From Marinilabiliales bacterium (GTDB lineage: Bacteria > Bacteroidota > Bacteroidia > Bacteroidales > UBA12077): a stretch of DNA of 16,629 bases. The DNA lies in the NCBI GenBank assembly GCA_002869305.1, contig PKTC01000412.1:15921-32549 (forward strand), in the 5' to 3' direction. Position 1 is the stretch's first letter; every line of letters starts with the position of its first letter. The notes beneath the pieces were generated by a model that saw only the letters and a list, made by a program, of their open reading frames with translations, did no database searches and was not told where the DNA came from. Below, one piece after another: positions 1-7,918 of the stretch. The translations under genes and the position numbers were made by a program.

Positions 1-105
1 ACTTGCATAACGAATACTGTCATTGAGTTCCTTTTTATGTCTCTCAATTAAAGAAAATTCTCCCAACCCATTTACTGATGATAACAAATCCACGTGGTCA
101 AGTAT
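1..105 (-). CDS. Left-edge partial gene, probable SpoIIE/PP2C-type phosphatase N-terminus (start unclear)
   Basis: Seen: a minus-strand frame is open from 105 down to base 1 and leaves the window. It reads ...GLGEFSLIERHKKEL followed by NDSIRYAS. The pattern E-x-x-K-K-E-(I/L)-x-D-S-I-x-Y-A, normally continuing S/K-R-I-Q, is the helix just before the catalytic domain in SpoIIE-type PP2C phosphatases of Bacteroidota. No ATG lies in this frame: a TAA stop sits at 106-108, and the only candidate starts are GTG (91-93) and TTG (85-87). An ATG at 128-130 opens a frame encoding MKFNAFNL that would join this one if a single base near 106 were removed. So the gene either starts at GTG or carries a one-base frameshift. 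The catalytic domain is outside the window, so the family call rests on about 25 residues. If correct, the product would dephosphorylate serine or threonine residues, typically on an anti-sigma-factor antagonist. Confidence 0.42.
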   Translation of the reverse strand, partial: MLDHVDLLSSVNGLGEFSLIERHKKELNDSIRYAS

Positions 106-286
106 TTAAATTAAACGCATTAAATTTCATTATGAAAATACCTGCCTAATTTAGCATATCTGCACTTGAATAGCAAGAATATCTTCTCAAAATCAATCAC
201 TAAGAATGAATAGAGATTGTATAACAACAGCTCTTGGATTATTTAAAAATACTTATAACTTCGCTTTTCAAAGTTATTTGGTTGAC
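106..286. other. Intergenic stretch between the left-edge gene and the AlbA_2 gene
   Basis: This AT-rich stretch separates two apparently divergent genes, so it should hold their promoters. I see no exact TAnnTTTG element on either strand, no convincing hairpin and no RNA gene. It contains the ATG at 128-130 (minus) that would extend the left-edge frame if a base were missing, and an in-frame upstream ATG at 206 for the plus-strand gene. Confidence 0.4.
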
Positions 287-928
287 ATGAAGGAATATAT
301 TGATAGATTAATTAAACAAGGAGAGCATCAACAACTAGATTTTAAACACTCTATCAATGATTCTAAGAAGATTTCACGTTCTTTAGCTGCTTTTGCAAAT
401 ACAGATGGAGGCAAGCTTCTTGTTGGTGTGAGAGATAATGGAAGCATTGCAGGTGTTCACAGCGATGAAGAGTTTTATATGGTTCAAGCAGCTGCAGAAC
501 TATATTGTAAACCAGCATTAGAGTTCGAAACAAAAATTTGGGAGATAGAAAAAAAGACTATTCTCGAAATCACAATACCTAAAATATCTACAGATAAGCT
601 TATTACAGCGCCAGACAAAAACGGTGAGAATAAAGTATATATTAGGGTAAATGATGAGAACATTATCGTTAATAATATATATCTAAAAGCTTGGAACAAA
701 AAAAAATTTGGGAATGGTGTTTTAATTAGATATGATGAACCCGAAAAAGTTTTATTTGAATATTTGCAAAATAAGGGTAGTATTACATTATCTAAGTTTA
801 AGAAAATTACTAATTTAAATAAATATAAAGCAGAAAAAGTCTTGGTAAACTTATTGGTATTGAATTTAATCCAAATAGACTATTCTGATAACCAAATCCA
901 ATATAAGCTCGTTCTAAGTGAAGAATGA
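287..928 (+). CDS. AlbA_2 (Schlafen-type) domain protein with winged-helix C-terminus
   Basis: 213 residues from the ATG at 287. Residues about 5-130 form an AlbA_2 domain. The diagnostic pieces are GEHQQLDFKHS (12-22), AFANTDGGKLLVGVRDNG (35-52) and a late YIRVNDEN (118-125). Residues about 148-212 look like a small winged-helix domain, with a hydrophobic helix-turn-helix pattern around KVLFEYLQNKGSITLSKFKK. Family knowledge: AlbA_2 domains occur in putative DNA- or RNA-binding transcriptional regulators, in phage-defence proteins and next to ATPase domains; here there is no ATPase, so a stand-alone regulator is most likely. An in-frame ATG at 206 would add 27 residues that do not resemble the family, which normally starts just before the G-E-x-x-x-L-D-F-K motif, so I prefer 287. 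No Shine-Dalgarno sequence is visible at either start. No operon partner lies nearby. Function beyond nucleic-acid binding is unknown. Confidence 0.72.
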   Translation: MKEYIDRLIKQGEHQQLDFKHSINDSKKISRSLAAFANTDGGKLLVGVRDNGSIAGVHSDEEFYMVQAAAELYCKPALEFETKIWEIEKKTILEITIPKISTDKLITAPDKNGENKVYIRVNDENIIVNNIYLKAWNKKKFGNGVLIRYDEPEKVLFEYLQNKGSITLSKFKKITNLNKYKAEKVLVNLLVLNLIQIDYSDNQIQYKLVLSEE

Positions 929-1001
929 TTCATTAATTAGAACCATTTTTGTAACACATTGTTAATAATTAATATATGTAGCAAATTATATTTTAAAATA
1001 A

Positions 1002-1030
1002 TTTTATTATTTGACTCGTTTTTATATTTT
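1002..1030 (+). promoter_or_regulatory. Weak candidate promoter of the TPR gene
   Basis: TATATTTT at 1023-1030 matches seven of eight positions of the Bacteroidota -7 element TAnnTTTG. A T-run at 1002-1005 lies 17 bases upstream, where a TTTG element would be expected somewhat further away. Transcription would begin near 1037, leaving an A-rich leader of about 50 bases before the ATG at 1089. In DNA this AT-rich such matches arise easily by chance. Confidence 0.22.
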
Positions 1031-1088
1031 TAAAGCCGAAAAAAAAGAAGAGTAATTAATTTAATCCTATAACTAAAAACTTAATAAC

Positions 1089-2066
1089 ATGAAATTCAAA
1101 ATTTTGAGTAGAATAACTGCAATGATTTTTTTAATGGGTTTTGCAGTAACATTAAGTGCGCAAACAGAGACAGAAGCGGTTGATGCACTAAAAGATGGAG
1201 TGGCAAAATCACAAGCCAAAGATTATTTATGTGCTATTGAATCATTTAAAAAATGCGTTAGTATTTACGATGAGCTTGATTTAACAGCTAGTGAAAACAG
1301 AAGTACAGCGGCATCACAAATTCCAAATATGCAATACAAGCAAGCTATTGCTCTTTACAAAGAAAAGAAATATGATGAATCAATAGCTGCTTTTGAAGTA
1401 TTGAAGGAATACAGTGCAACATATAACGATCCTGCAAATGCAAAAAAAGCCGATAAAACAATTCCAAAATTGTATTATGCTAAAGGAGCCTCTTTAATTG
1501 GTTCTAAGAATTATGACGCGGCTTTAGAAGCATTAGATAAATCTATAGAGCTTGATCCTAAATATCCTATGTCTTATGTAAGAAAGGCCCAAGTTTATAA
1601 GGAAAAAGATGATGAAGCTAATTTTAAACAAGCTATCGACGGTGCATTAAATGCTGCCACGGCTAAAAATGATACTAAAACGGAAGGAACAGCTAAACAG
1701 TTAGCTGGTAATTTTTACCTTGTAGCTGGAGCAGATGCAGTTAAGTCAGAAAATTGGAGTAGTGCTGAAAAGTATTTTAATACTTTAATGGAGTACAAAG
1801 ATGCTGACGAAGATATTTATTTTCAATTAGCTGTTATTTACAATAAGCAATCAAAGTGGGACGCCGCAATCGAAGCTGCAAATAAAGCACTAGAATTGAT
1901 GGGTGAAGTTGACACTAAAGATGCAAAGATTCATTTCGAATTAGGTAATTCATATTATGGTAAAGGTGATAATGCTGCTGCTTGTGAAGCTTATGGAAAT
2001 GCAAATAAAGGAGATTATGCAGAAGCTGCTAAATATCAAATGGAGCATGTTGTAAAATGTAACTAA
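1089..2066 (+). CDS. Secreted tetratricopeptide-repeat protein
   Basis: 325 residues. Residues 1-25 form a classical signal peptide: basic MKFKILSR, a hydrophobic core, then LSAQ, with cleavage near A24/Q25. No lipobox cysteine is present, so a soluble periplasmic or secreted protein is expected. The rest is helical with TPR periodicity: units near residues 30-63, 81-112, 127-158 (clearest, YYAKGASLIGSKNYDAALEA then LDKSIELDP), 162-190, 206-237, 243-272 (YFQLAVIYNKQSKWDAAIEA) and 280-312. Four cysteines (48, 56, 299, 324) sit near the two ends and could form disulfides. TPR arrays are protein-binding scaffolds; no catalytic domain is seen, so the partner is unknown. It stands alone, with about 160 bases upstream and a strong terminator right after the stop. 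Similar proteins are common in Bacteroidota, often annotated only as TPR-repeat proteins. Confidence 0.8.
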   Translation: MKFKILSRITAMIFLMGFAVTLSAQTETEAVDALKDGVAKSQAKDYLCAIESFKKCVSIYDELDLTASENRSTAASQIPNMQYKQAIALYKEKKYDESIAAFEVLKEYSATYNDPANAKKADKTIPKLYYAKGASLIGSKNYDAALEALDKSIELDPKYPMSYVRKAQVYKEKDDEANFKQAIDGALNAATAKNDTKTEGTAKQLAGNFYLVAGADAVKSENWSSAEKYFNTLMEYKDADEDIYFQLAVIYNKQSKWDAAIEAANKALELMGEVDTKDAKIHFELGNSYYGKGDNAAACEAYGNANKGDYAEAAKYQMEHVVKCN

Positions 2067-2087
2067 CAAAGTAATAATATAAATAAT

Positions 2088-2128
2088 AAAGGTGATCTTC
2101 CTATACTATCGGGAGATCACCTTTTTTT
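2088..2128 (+). terminator. Intrinsic terminator between convergent genes
   Basis: Arms AAAGGTGATCT (2088-2098) and AGATCACCTTT (2114-2124) pair perfectly. They extend inward by a T-G wobble and two C-G pairs, giving a 14-pair stem with a 9-base loop (2102-2110), followed by a T-run through 2128. It lies 21 bases past the TPR stop and just beyond the stop of the convergent hydrogenase-like gene (2137). On the minus strand the stem is followed by a looser TTTATTATTTATATT, so it may terminate both transcripts, more efficiently on the plus strand. Confidence 0.9.
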
Positions 2129-2136
2129 GTTCTTAC

Positions 2137-3528
2137 TTATACCATTTCTCGAATCTTTTGTATTAATCCTAACACCACCTCAGTGTCAGTGATTATTTCC
2201 TGTTTTTGCTTTGTTATTTCTTCTGTTTTTGATTTTAACTCTTCATGTAGATAATGATGACAATTCTCGGTCTTATTTAGATTATTAAAAATTGCAGTTG
2301 CCATTATTTCGCAGGAATCGTAGCCGCAACTCGAACAATTTCGTATATCAGCATCTTCTTGTTTATCCATCAATAGATATATTTCCTTAAGCTGTTTTTC
2401 ACTAGGAATACTTAATTTTTTAGTGTTTTCTGATAAGTTTTTATACTTTCTATCATACAATTCTTCTTTCCAGTATTTATCAATAAGTTTTTCATACTTA
2501 GATATTGAAGTGCTATCGTTATCAGAAGTGTTATGTTCTTCTTGTGCAAGGATTCTTCTTTGATGTATATAATACTCTAATTCATCAGGAGATTTATCAT
2601 AACTGTTAGTACCTGTGCCCCCGTTACAACCTAGCTCGCAATTTAAACAATCAATTAGTAGTGGAGACATGCCTTTTTTTAGTTGCTCCGGTAAATGATT
2701 CAGATATTTATAAATGGTATGTGGACCTTCAATTTTACGGCTTTGGTATCGAATGTTTGGCACTTCTCTTTCCGCTGTTTCTAACAACCCTCCGGGTGTT
2801 GAGAATAACACCGCTCTTTCGGCAGGGTCATTATCGAATTCAGTTTCGGGAAATATATTTAAATCAATTTTGTGATCCAATAGGTAATTTTGAATCTTTG
2901 TAATCGTCACATTATAATCTCCTACTCCCGTTTCCTCAAATTCAACTTTTTTAGCAACACACGGAGATACTATCAACATTTTATGCTTATTATATTTTGG
3001 ATAAAATTCTTTTACCATTTTCATACTATGCACCATTGGACTATCAGCTGGAGCAAGATGAGGAATCAACTCGGGTTTATAAATTTGCACATATCTTACA
3101 ATGGCAGGGCAGGGTTGAGCAATCACCATTTTAGGTTTATTTCTTTTGATGTGCTCTACGTAAGATTTAACAGTAAGTTCGGCACCAAAACTAACATCAA
3201 AAATAGCCTCTATGCCTAAAGATTTTAGCCAACCATTTAATTTTAGATACTGGTTTGGGAAGTTGGAGGCTACTGCAGGAGCGACTATGGCAATAACTTT
3301 TTCAGCATTTTCCAGGGCTTTCATTGCAATTTCAAAATCATCAACCGGAATTCTAGCATTATGTGTGCAAGCTTTAATGCATTCGCCGCATCCAATGCAT
3401 AAATTATTGTCTACTTCAATGGTTTCATTCACACCATTGTTAGCGTACTTTGCCGAACAAACAGCAATACACTGATGACAATTGACGCATTTCTCTTCAT
3501 CAATTGTAAAAAAGGTTGTTTCAGTCAT
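2137..3528 (-). CDS. [FeFe]-hydrogenase-like iron-sulfur protein, probable H2 or redox sensor
   Basis: 463 residues, soluble. Two ferredoxin-type 4Fe-4S motifs come first: cysteines 14/17/20/24 and 44/47/50/54, both CxxCxxCxxxC. Residues about 76-325 form the hydrogenase H-cluster domain: APAV at 83-86, L1-like AQPCPAIV (C140), L2-like SPCVAKK (C190, K193) and L3-like CELGCNGG (C297, C301). These supply four cysteines equivalent to the H-cluster ligands. The cysteine that relays protons in catalytic enzymes (TSCCP, first C) is P139 here, and the methionine before the L2 PC is S188. A further iron-sulfur motif follows: CSSCGYDSC (398-406) plus C423. The protein ends in a coiled coil (about 425-463) with no PAS, kinase or phosphatase domain. 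Family knowledge: [FeFe] hydrogenases of groups C and D with this altered site are proposed H2 sensors, often encoded beside phosphatases, kinases or chemoreceptors. It lies 15 bases after the last receptor gene and is probably co-transcribed. A redox sensor without a diiron site remains possible. Confidence 0.85.
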   Translation of the reverse strand: MTETTFFTIDEEKCVNCHQCIAVCSAKYANNGVNETIEVDNNLCIGCGECIKACTHNARIPVDDFEIAMKALENAEKVIAIVAPAVASNFPNQYLKLNGWLKSLGIEAIFDVSFGAELTVKSYVEHIKRNKPKMVIAQPCPAIVRYVQIYKPELIPHLAPADSPMVHSMKMVKEFYPKYNKHKMLIVSPCVAKKVEFEETGVGDYNVTITKIQNYLLDHKIDLNIFPETEFDNDPAERAVLFSTPGGLLETAEREVPNIRYQSRKIEGPHTIYKYLNHLPEQLKKGMSPLLIDCLNCELGCNGGTGTNSYDKSPDELEYYIHQRRILAQEEHNTSDNDSTSISKYEKLIDKYWKEELYDRKYKNLSENTKKLSIPSEKQLKEIYLLMDKQEDADIRNCSSCGYDSCEIMATAIFNNLNKTENCHHYLHEELKSKTEEITKQKQEIITDTEVVLGLIQKIREMV

Positions 3529-3543
3529 TAGAGTGTTTATTGA

Positions 3544-5574
3544 TTATTGGGTTTTATATTTTTGGATTTTCTTTTTTAATTCTTCTTCTTTCATTTGCAT
3601 TTCGTTAATTACATTCTTTAAATGATCTTCTTTTCTTTTCATTTCTTCTTGTGTGGCCTGAAGTTCTTCCATATTCTGGCGCATTTCTTCTTCTTGTGCT
3701 GCCATTTCTTCTGCTTGTTGTTGCGATCGTTCAAGAAGCTCATTGGTGCGAATATTGACTCGTACAGATGAAAGCGTTGCACCAATACTTTCTGCTAATT
3801 TCTCAATAAATTCAATTTCATGTTTTTCAAAAACATTGAAAGAAGCTATTTCAAGAACACCCAAAACGTCGTCTTCAAGTTTTAATGGAACAATTAACAG
3901 ACTGCTTGGATTTGCTCCTCCTAATCCTGAGGTAATTTCCATATAATCCTGCGGCAAATCTGTCATGAAAACTGTTTTCTTTTCAATAGCACAAGTGCCA
4001 ATTAGTCCTTCGCCAATTTTAATGTGTTTTTGCATGAATTTTCTTCTGTCATAAGCAAAAGCAGACAATAAGTTGAAATGAATATTTTCTTTGTCGTCAT
4101 CGTTAAGAATAAATATTCCACCTTGATTTGCTTTTAAATAATCAACTAGGTTCATGATGATCTCAGTGGCTAAAGTTTCAAGATTATTGTTATTTTGCCT
4201 TAATATATCAGCAAATTTTGCTAAACCCTCATTGGTCCATGTTCTTTTCTTATCTTCAATTTTTCTTTTTTCGTCTTCCTCATCAGCTTTCACCAGGCTT
4301 GCTCTCATTTCCAGTAGAGATTTCCCTAAAACATCATCATCGCTAAGTAACTCGAACTGTTGATCCAACTTACCTTGTCCAATTTGATTCGCAAAATCCA
4401 CTTTTTTATTTAAACCCTCAACCGATTGGTTGAGCGCTTCAGCCATTTCCTCAATTTCATCGCCCGATTCAATTTGTATTTTCATTTTTTCGTCGATATG
4501 ACCCTGCGCAAGTCTTTTTAATAATTGTGTAATATTGGTTATAGGATTCGTAATATTTCGACCAATAATTGCAATTACAAGAGCCATTATAAGAATTCCT
4601 ATTATGCCTACAGCAAGCGAAATCTTAAAGTTACGAATAGCATCCGCCATAATAGTATTTACAGGAACTGAAATTGCAATTGACCACGGAGTATTTGTGT
4701 ATGCAACATTGATGGGAGAATATGAAAGATATGTCTTTACTCCATCATCATTTTTACTGATATAACTAAACTTTTTACCAGTTTTAATTTTCTCTAACAC
4801 ATCATAAGTCTCACAATCAGAAGCATATACTTCATTGATTGGAATATTTAAAAAATCTTTGTTAGGATGACCTGAAATAATACCATTATTAGAAACGAGA
4901 TATGCAAAGCTTCCTTCAAATGGTCTAATTTCTTCAAGAATCAACTGCAACTGCTCAAGTGTTATATCGAAAGAAACAACAGCAACAAACTGACCATTTT
5001 CAACTAAAGGAACGTTTAAGCTTGTCATTAATAAAGATTCTGTTTTGTCTCCAGTAACTATATCAAAATATGGTTCATTAATGGATGGAATCAGAGTAGT
5101 TTTGGTTTCTAAGTATAATTCTGAATCACCATCAAGGCTTCTCAATTCTTGAATATCCTTAACTGTGCCATTATCTCTCCAAAAAGAATGACTAATTCGG
5201 CCATAAGGTTTATCCCATAATGAGTCAATCATATTTAATTCCCAACTATCCCATAGGCCATATATATTTGGATTATTTCTATATACATTAAAATAAATCT
5301 GATGAATTAAGTTTTGCCATTCATCTTTTGGGAATTGTTTATAAACTTTAAATGCGTCAGAAAGCGATTTAACAGCACCCATGTCACGATCGAGAAGTGC
5401 CTTCATGTCTTTGGCCGCTTTGTCGGCATAACTATTCGTTTTTTCAATGGCATCGTTGTATGCCATTTTTCTAGCTTTAAAGCTGATATAACCTACTGCA
5501 GCAACATATATGACAATTGAAGCTGAAATAATGAATAGTTGTATCTTTTGCTGAATTTTAAGTTTAAATTTCAT
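3544..5574 (-). CDS. Receptor 4 of tandem array: dCache-HAMP-HAMP-GAF-coiled coil, no PAS
   Basis: 676 residues. Transmembrane helix 11-32; periplasmic double Cache domain about 40-312, with WDSWELN..D..W.KP.GR at 108-126, EPYFD at 167-171, VSFDITL at 200-206 and GHP at 235-237; transmembrane helix about 316-338; HAMP about 339-390 (NPI...DEIEEM); a second HAMP-like unit about 391-436 ending SDDDVLGKSLLEMR; GAF about 460-608 (ANQGG, GEGLIGTCAIEK, VLGVLEIASF); coiled coil 611-676. It is the shortest copy. After TQEE (641-644) the sequence switches to a lysine- and glutamate-rich helix, whereas the other copies continue into a PAS-like domain. There is no kinase, MCP signalling tip, cyclase or phosphatase, so it must signal through a partner. 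Its closest relative is the next gene upstream, colinear without gaps for 644 residues. It lies 15 bases before the hydrogenase-like gene. The ligand is not predictable from sequence. Confidence 0.85.
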   Translation of the reverse strand: MKFKLKIQQKIQLFIISASIVIYVAAVGYISFKARKMAYNDAIEKTNSYADKAAKDMKALLDRDMGAVKSLSDAFKVYKQFPKDEWQNLIHQIYFNVYRNNPNIYGLWDSWELNMIDSLWDKPYGRISHSFWRDNGTVKDIQELRSLDGDSELYLETKTTLIPSINEPYFDIVTGDKTESLLMTSLNVPLVENGQFVAVVSFDITLEQLQLILEEIRPFEGSFAYLVSNNGIISGHPNKDFLNIPINEVYASDCETYDVLEKIKTGKKFSYISKNDDGVKTYLSYSPINVAYTNTPWSIAISVPVNTIMADAIRNFKISLAVGIIGILIMALVIAIIGRNITNPITNITQLLKRLAQGHIDEKMKIQIESGDEIEEMAEALNQSVEGLNKKVDFANQIGQGKLDQQFELLSDDDVLGKSLLEMRASLVKADEEDEKRKIEDKKRTWTNEGLAKFADILRQNNNNLETLATEIIMNLVDYLKANQGGIFILNDDDKENIHFNLLSAFAYDRRKFMQKHIKIGEGLIGTCAIEKKTVFMTDLPQDYMEITSGLGGANPSSLLIVPLKLEDDVLGVLEIASFNVFEKHEIEFIEKLAESIGATLSSVRVNIRTNELLERSQQQAEEMAAQEEEMRQNMEELQATQEEMKRKEDHLKNVINEMQMKEEELKKKIQKYKTQ

Positions 5575-5606
5575 CTTTTGTTAGCGTAAGTATGGTTTGG
5601 TCTTTT

Positions 5607-7907
5607 TTAAAAATTTGTAATGTTATTCGAAATTTTCAGGATTTTATAAATTTCTCCTTCTTCATTTCTTATTGGTGTGTATGTTTCAGAAAACACTAGT
5701 TCCTTATTTTTGATTTTAACTTTTGTTGTTTCTTTCTTAATCTTTCCTGATCTTAAATCTTTCCAGAACAGTTCATATTTAGATTTTTGCTGCTCGGTAA
5801 ATTCCATATTGGAAGAGTGGTGTGTTCCAATAACCTCTTCTTTTGTAAGTTCAACTATGCTTAGAAAGTTATCATTTACGTTTTTAATGATTCCATCCAA
5901 ATCATACTCTATAACATAACTTGAAGTATTGATTGCTTCAACAAGTCCTTCCATTTCGGCACTTTTACGAGAAGATTCTTCCTGTGTCGCTTGCAATTCT
6001 TCCATATTTTGTCGCATTTCTTCCTCTTGCGCAGCCATTTCTTCTGCTTGTTGCTGAGATCTCTCAAGTAATTCGTTCGTTCTAATATTTATTCGAACTG
6101 CAGAAATAGTTGATCCTATGCTTTCTGCAAGTTTCTCTACAAATTCAATTTCATGCTTTTCAAATACATTAAAAGATGCTATCTCAAGAACACCTAAAAC
6201 AGTGTCTTCTAATTTTAATGGAACAATTAACAAGCTACTTGGATTTGCTGCACCAAGGCCAGAGGTTATTTCCATATAATCCTGTGGAATCTCGGTCATA
6301 AAGATTGTGTTCTTTTCAATGGCACAAGTACCAATTAATCCTTCTCCAATTTGTATATTTTTGTTCATGAATTTTCTTCTATCGTAAGCATATGCTGAAA
6401 GAAGATCAAAGTGAATATTCTCTTTGTCATCATCGTTTAAAATAAATAAACCACCCTGGTTGGCTTTTAGATAATTGACAAGGTTCATTATAATTTCAGT
6501 AGCCAAATTTTCCAGGTTATTATTATTTTGACGCAATATATCAGCAAACATGGCAAGTCCTTCATTAGACCAGCGCCTTTTTTCATCCTCAATTTTACGT
6601 TTTTTCTCTTCTTGTTCAGCTTTTACTAAACTATTACGCATTTCAATTAGAGACTTCCCTAAAATGTCATCATCACTAAGTAAATCAAATTCATGTTCCA
6701 ATTCACCTTGTCCTATATGATTAGCAAAATCAACTTTATAATTTAATCCTTCTATTGAACGATTAAGAGCATGGGTCATTTCTTCGATCTCATCACCCGT
6801 TTCAATATTGATTTTCATTTTTTCGTCGATATGGCCTTTAGCAAGGTTTTTAAGAAGGTCTGTAATTTTGGTAATAGGATTTGTGATATTTCGACTGATC
6901 ATTGCAATAACAAACACCATGATGAGAATACCCAGGATTCCAACAATAAGAGATATTCTAAAATTGCGAATTGCATCGGCCATTATAGTTTTTACTGGAA
7001 CAGAAAGAACAATTGACCAAGGAGTATTAGTTTCTCCAATAAAAATAGGTGCATATGAGATATAATGGTTTATACCATTTTCATTTTCGCTAATATAACT
7101 TAAGGGTTCTCCTTTCTTTATCTTTTTTGTTATATCATGAGCATTATTATCATCAGGTAATAGCTCTAGAATATTTCTGTTTAATAACTCCTTTTCTGGA
7201 TGACCAGCAATTAATCCTCCGTTTGAAACTAGGAATGCATAACTCCCATCGAAGGGTTTTATTTCTTCTACAAGCTCCTGAAACCGGTCTAAGGTAATGT
7301 CTACAGCAACAATACCAACATATTTACCATTTTCAATAATTGGGGCATTTAAGCTTGTCATTAAAAACTTATCAGCTTTATTTTCAGTAAAAACGTCCTC
7401 ATATGGTTCCCAAATAGATGGTACTTTTCTAGTTTTTATTTTAGCATATAACTCCGGATCTCCGTCTAAACTTCTATATTCAAAGTTGTGCTTAACAACT
7501 CCGTTCTCTCGCCAATAAATAATAACATATCTTCCACTAGGTTTATCCCATTCTGGATCAATTGCACTTAATTCCCAACTATCCCATAAGCTATAAATAT
7601 GTGAGTTGTTTTTAAATACCTCGTTGTACATATTTGAAAATAACTCTTGCCATTGCTCATTAGGCATTGTTTTATAAGTATGGAAAGCATCGGCAAGTGT
7701 TTTTACCAAGGTAAGGTCTGCATCCAGTTTTGCTTTAATGTCTTTAGCAGCTTCGTATACATGTCGGTCTGTAATTTCCTTAGCGTCTTTTAAAGCTATT
7801 TTACGTGAATTAAAGCTTATATATCCAACTGCGGCTACATATATTATTATTGAAGCCGAAATAATAAATAACTGAATTTTTTGTTGAATTTTAAGTTTTA
7901 GCTTCAT
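5607..7907 (-). CDS. Receptor 3 of tandem array: dCache-HAMP-HAMP-GAF-coiled coil-PAS
   Basis: 766 residues. The order is as in the downstream copy: transmembrane helix 11-32, dCache about 40-312 (WDSWELS at 108-114, WEPYEDVF at 166-173, AVDITL at 201-206, GHP at 235-237), transmembrane helix 316-338, HAMP 339-390, second HAMP-like unit to about 436, GAF about 460-608 with C528, coiled coil 611-650. It adds a PAS-like domain at about 651-766, containing NVNDNFLSIV, then GTHHSSNMEFTE and ending YKILKISNNITNF. The G-x-HH motif resembles PAS modules found in many chemoreceptors and kinases. By hand count against the downstream copy, identity is about 53% over residues 31-310, 76% over 311-440 and 89% over 441-644. 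This points to a duplication followed by sensor divergence, or to gene conversion of the cytoplasmic part. Gaps to its neighbours are 32 and 11 bases, consistent with one operon. No output domain is visible. Confidence 0.85.
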   Translation of the reverse strand: MKLKLKIQQKIQLFIISASIIIYVAAVGYISFNSRKIALKDAKEITDRHVYEAAKDIKAKLDADLTLVKTLADAFHTYKTMPNEQWQELFSNMYNEVFKNNSHIYSLWDSWELSAIDPEWDKPSGRYVIIYWRENGVVKHNFEYRSLDGDPELYAKIKTRKVPSIWEPYEDVFTENKADKFLMTSLNAPIIENGKYVGIVAVDITLDRFQELVEEIKPFDGSYAFLVSNGGLIAGHPEKELLNRNILELLPDDNNAHDITKKIKKGEPLSYISENENGINHYISYAPIFIGETNTPWSIVLSVPVKTIMADAIRNFRISLIVGILGILIMVFVIAMISRNITNPITKITDLLKNLAKGHIDEKMKINIETGDEIEEMTHALNRSIEGLNYKVDFANHIGQGELEHEFDLLSDDDILGKSLIEMRNSLVKAEQEEKKRKIEDEKRRWSNEGLAMFADILRQNNNNLENLATEIIMNLVNYLKANQGGLFILNDDDKENIHFDLLSAYAYDRRKFMNKNIQIGEGLIGTCAIEKNTIFMTEIPQDYMEITSGLGAANPSSLLIVPLKLEDTVLGVLEIASFNVFEKHEIEFVEKLAESIGSTISAVRINIRTNELLERSQQQAEEMAAQEEEMRQNMEELQATQEESSRKSAEMEGLVEAINTSSYVIEYDLDGIIKNVNDNFLSIVELTKEEVIGTHHSSNMEFTEQQKSKYELFWKDLRSGKIKKETTKVKIKNKELVFSETYTPIRNEEGEIYKILKISNNITNF

Positions 7908-7918
7908 AGCATATTATT

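Noticed and set aside
206..286. Upstream ATG giving a 27-residue N-terminal extension of the AlbA_2 protein
   Set aside because: The extension is not family-like, the AlbA_2 domain normally begins where the ATG at 287 places it, and no ribosome binding site supports 206.
2661..3475. Plus-strand open frames of 80-109 codons opposite the hydrogenase-like gene
   Set aside because: They lie fully antisense to a gene with clear iron-sulfur and H-cluster motifs, have low-complexity compositions and match no family. They are shadows of AT-rich coding sequence.
2137..3528. A catalytic [FeFe] hydrogenase
   Set aside because: The proton-relay cysteine of TSCCP is proline, the L2 methionine is serine, and no electron-transfer partner subunits are adjacent.
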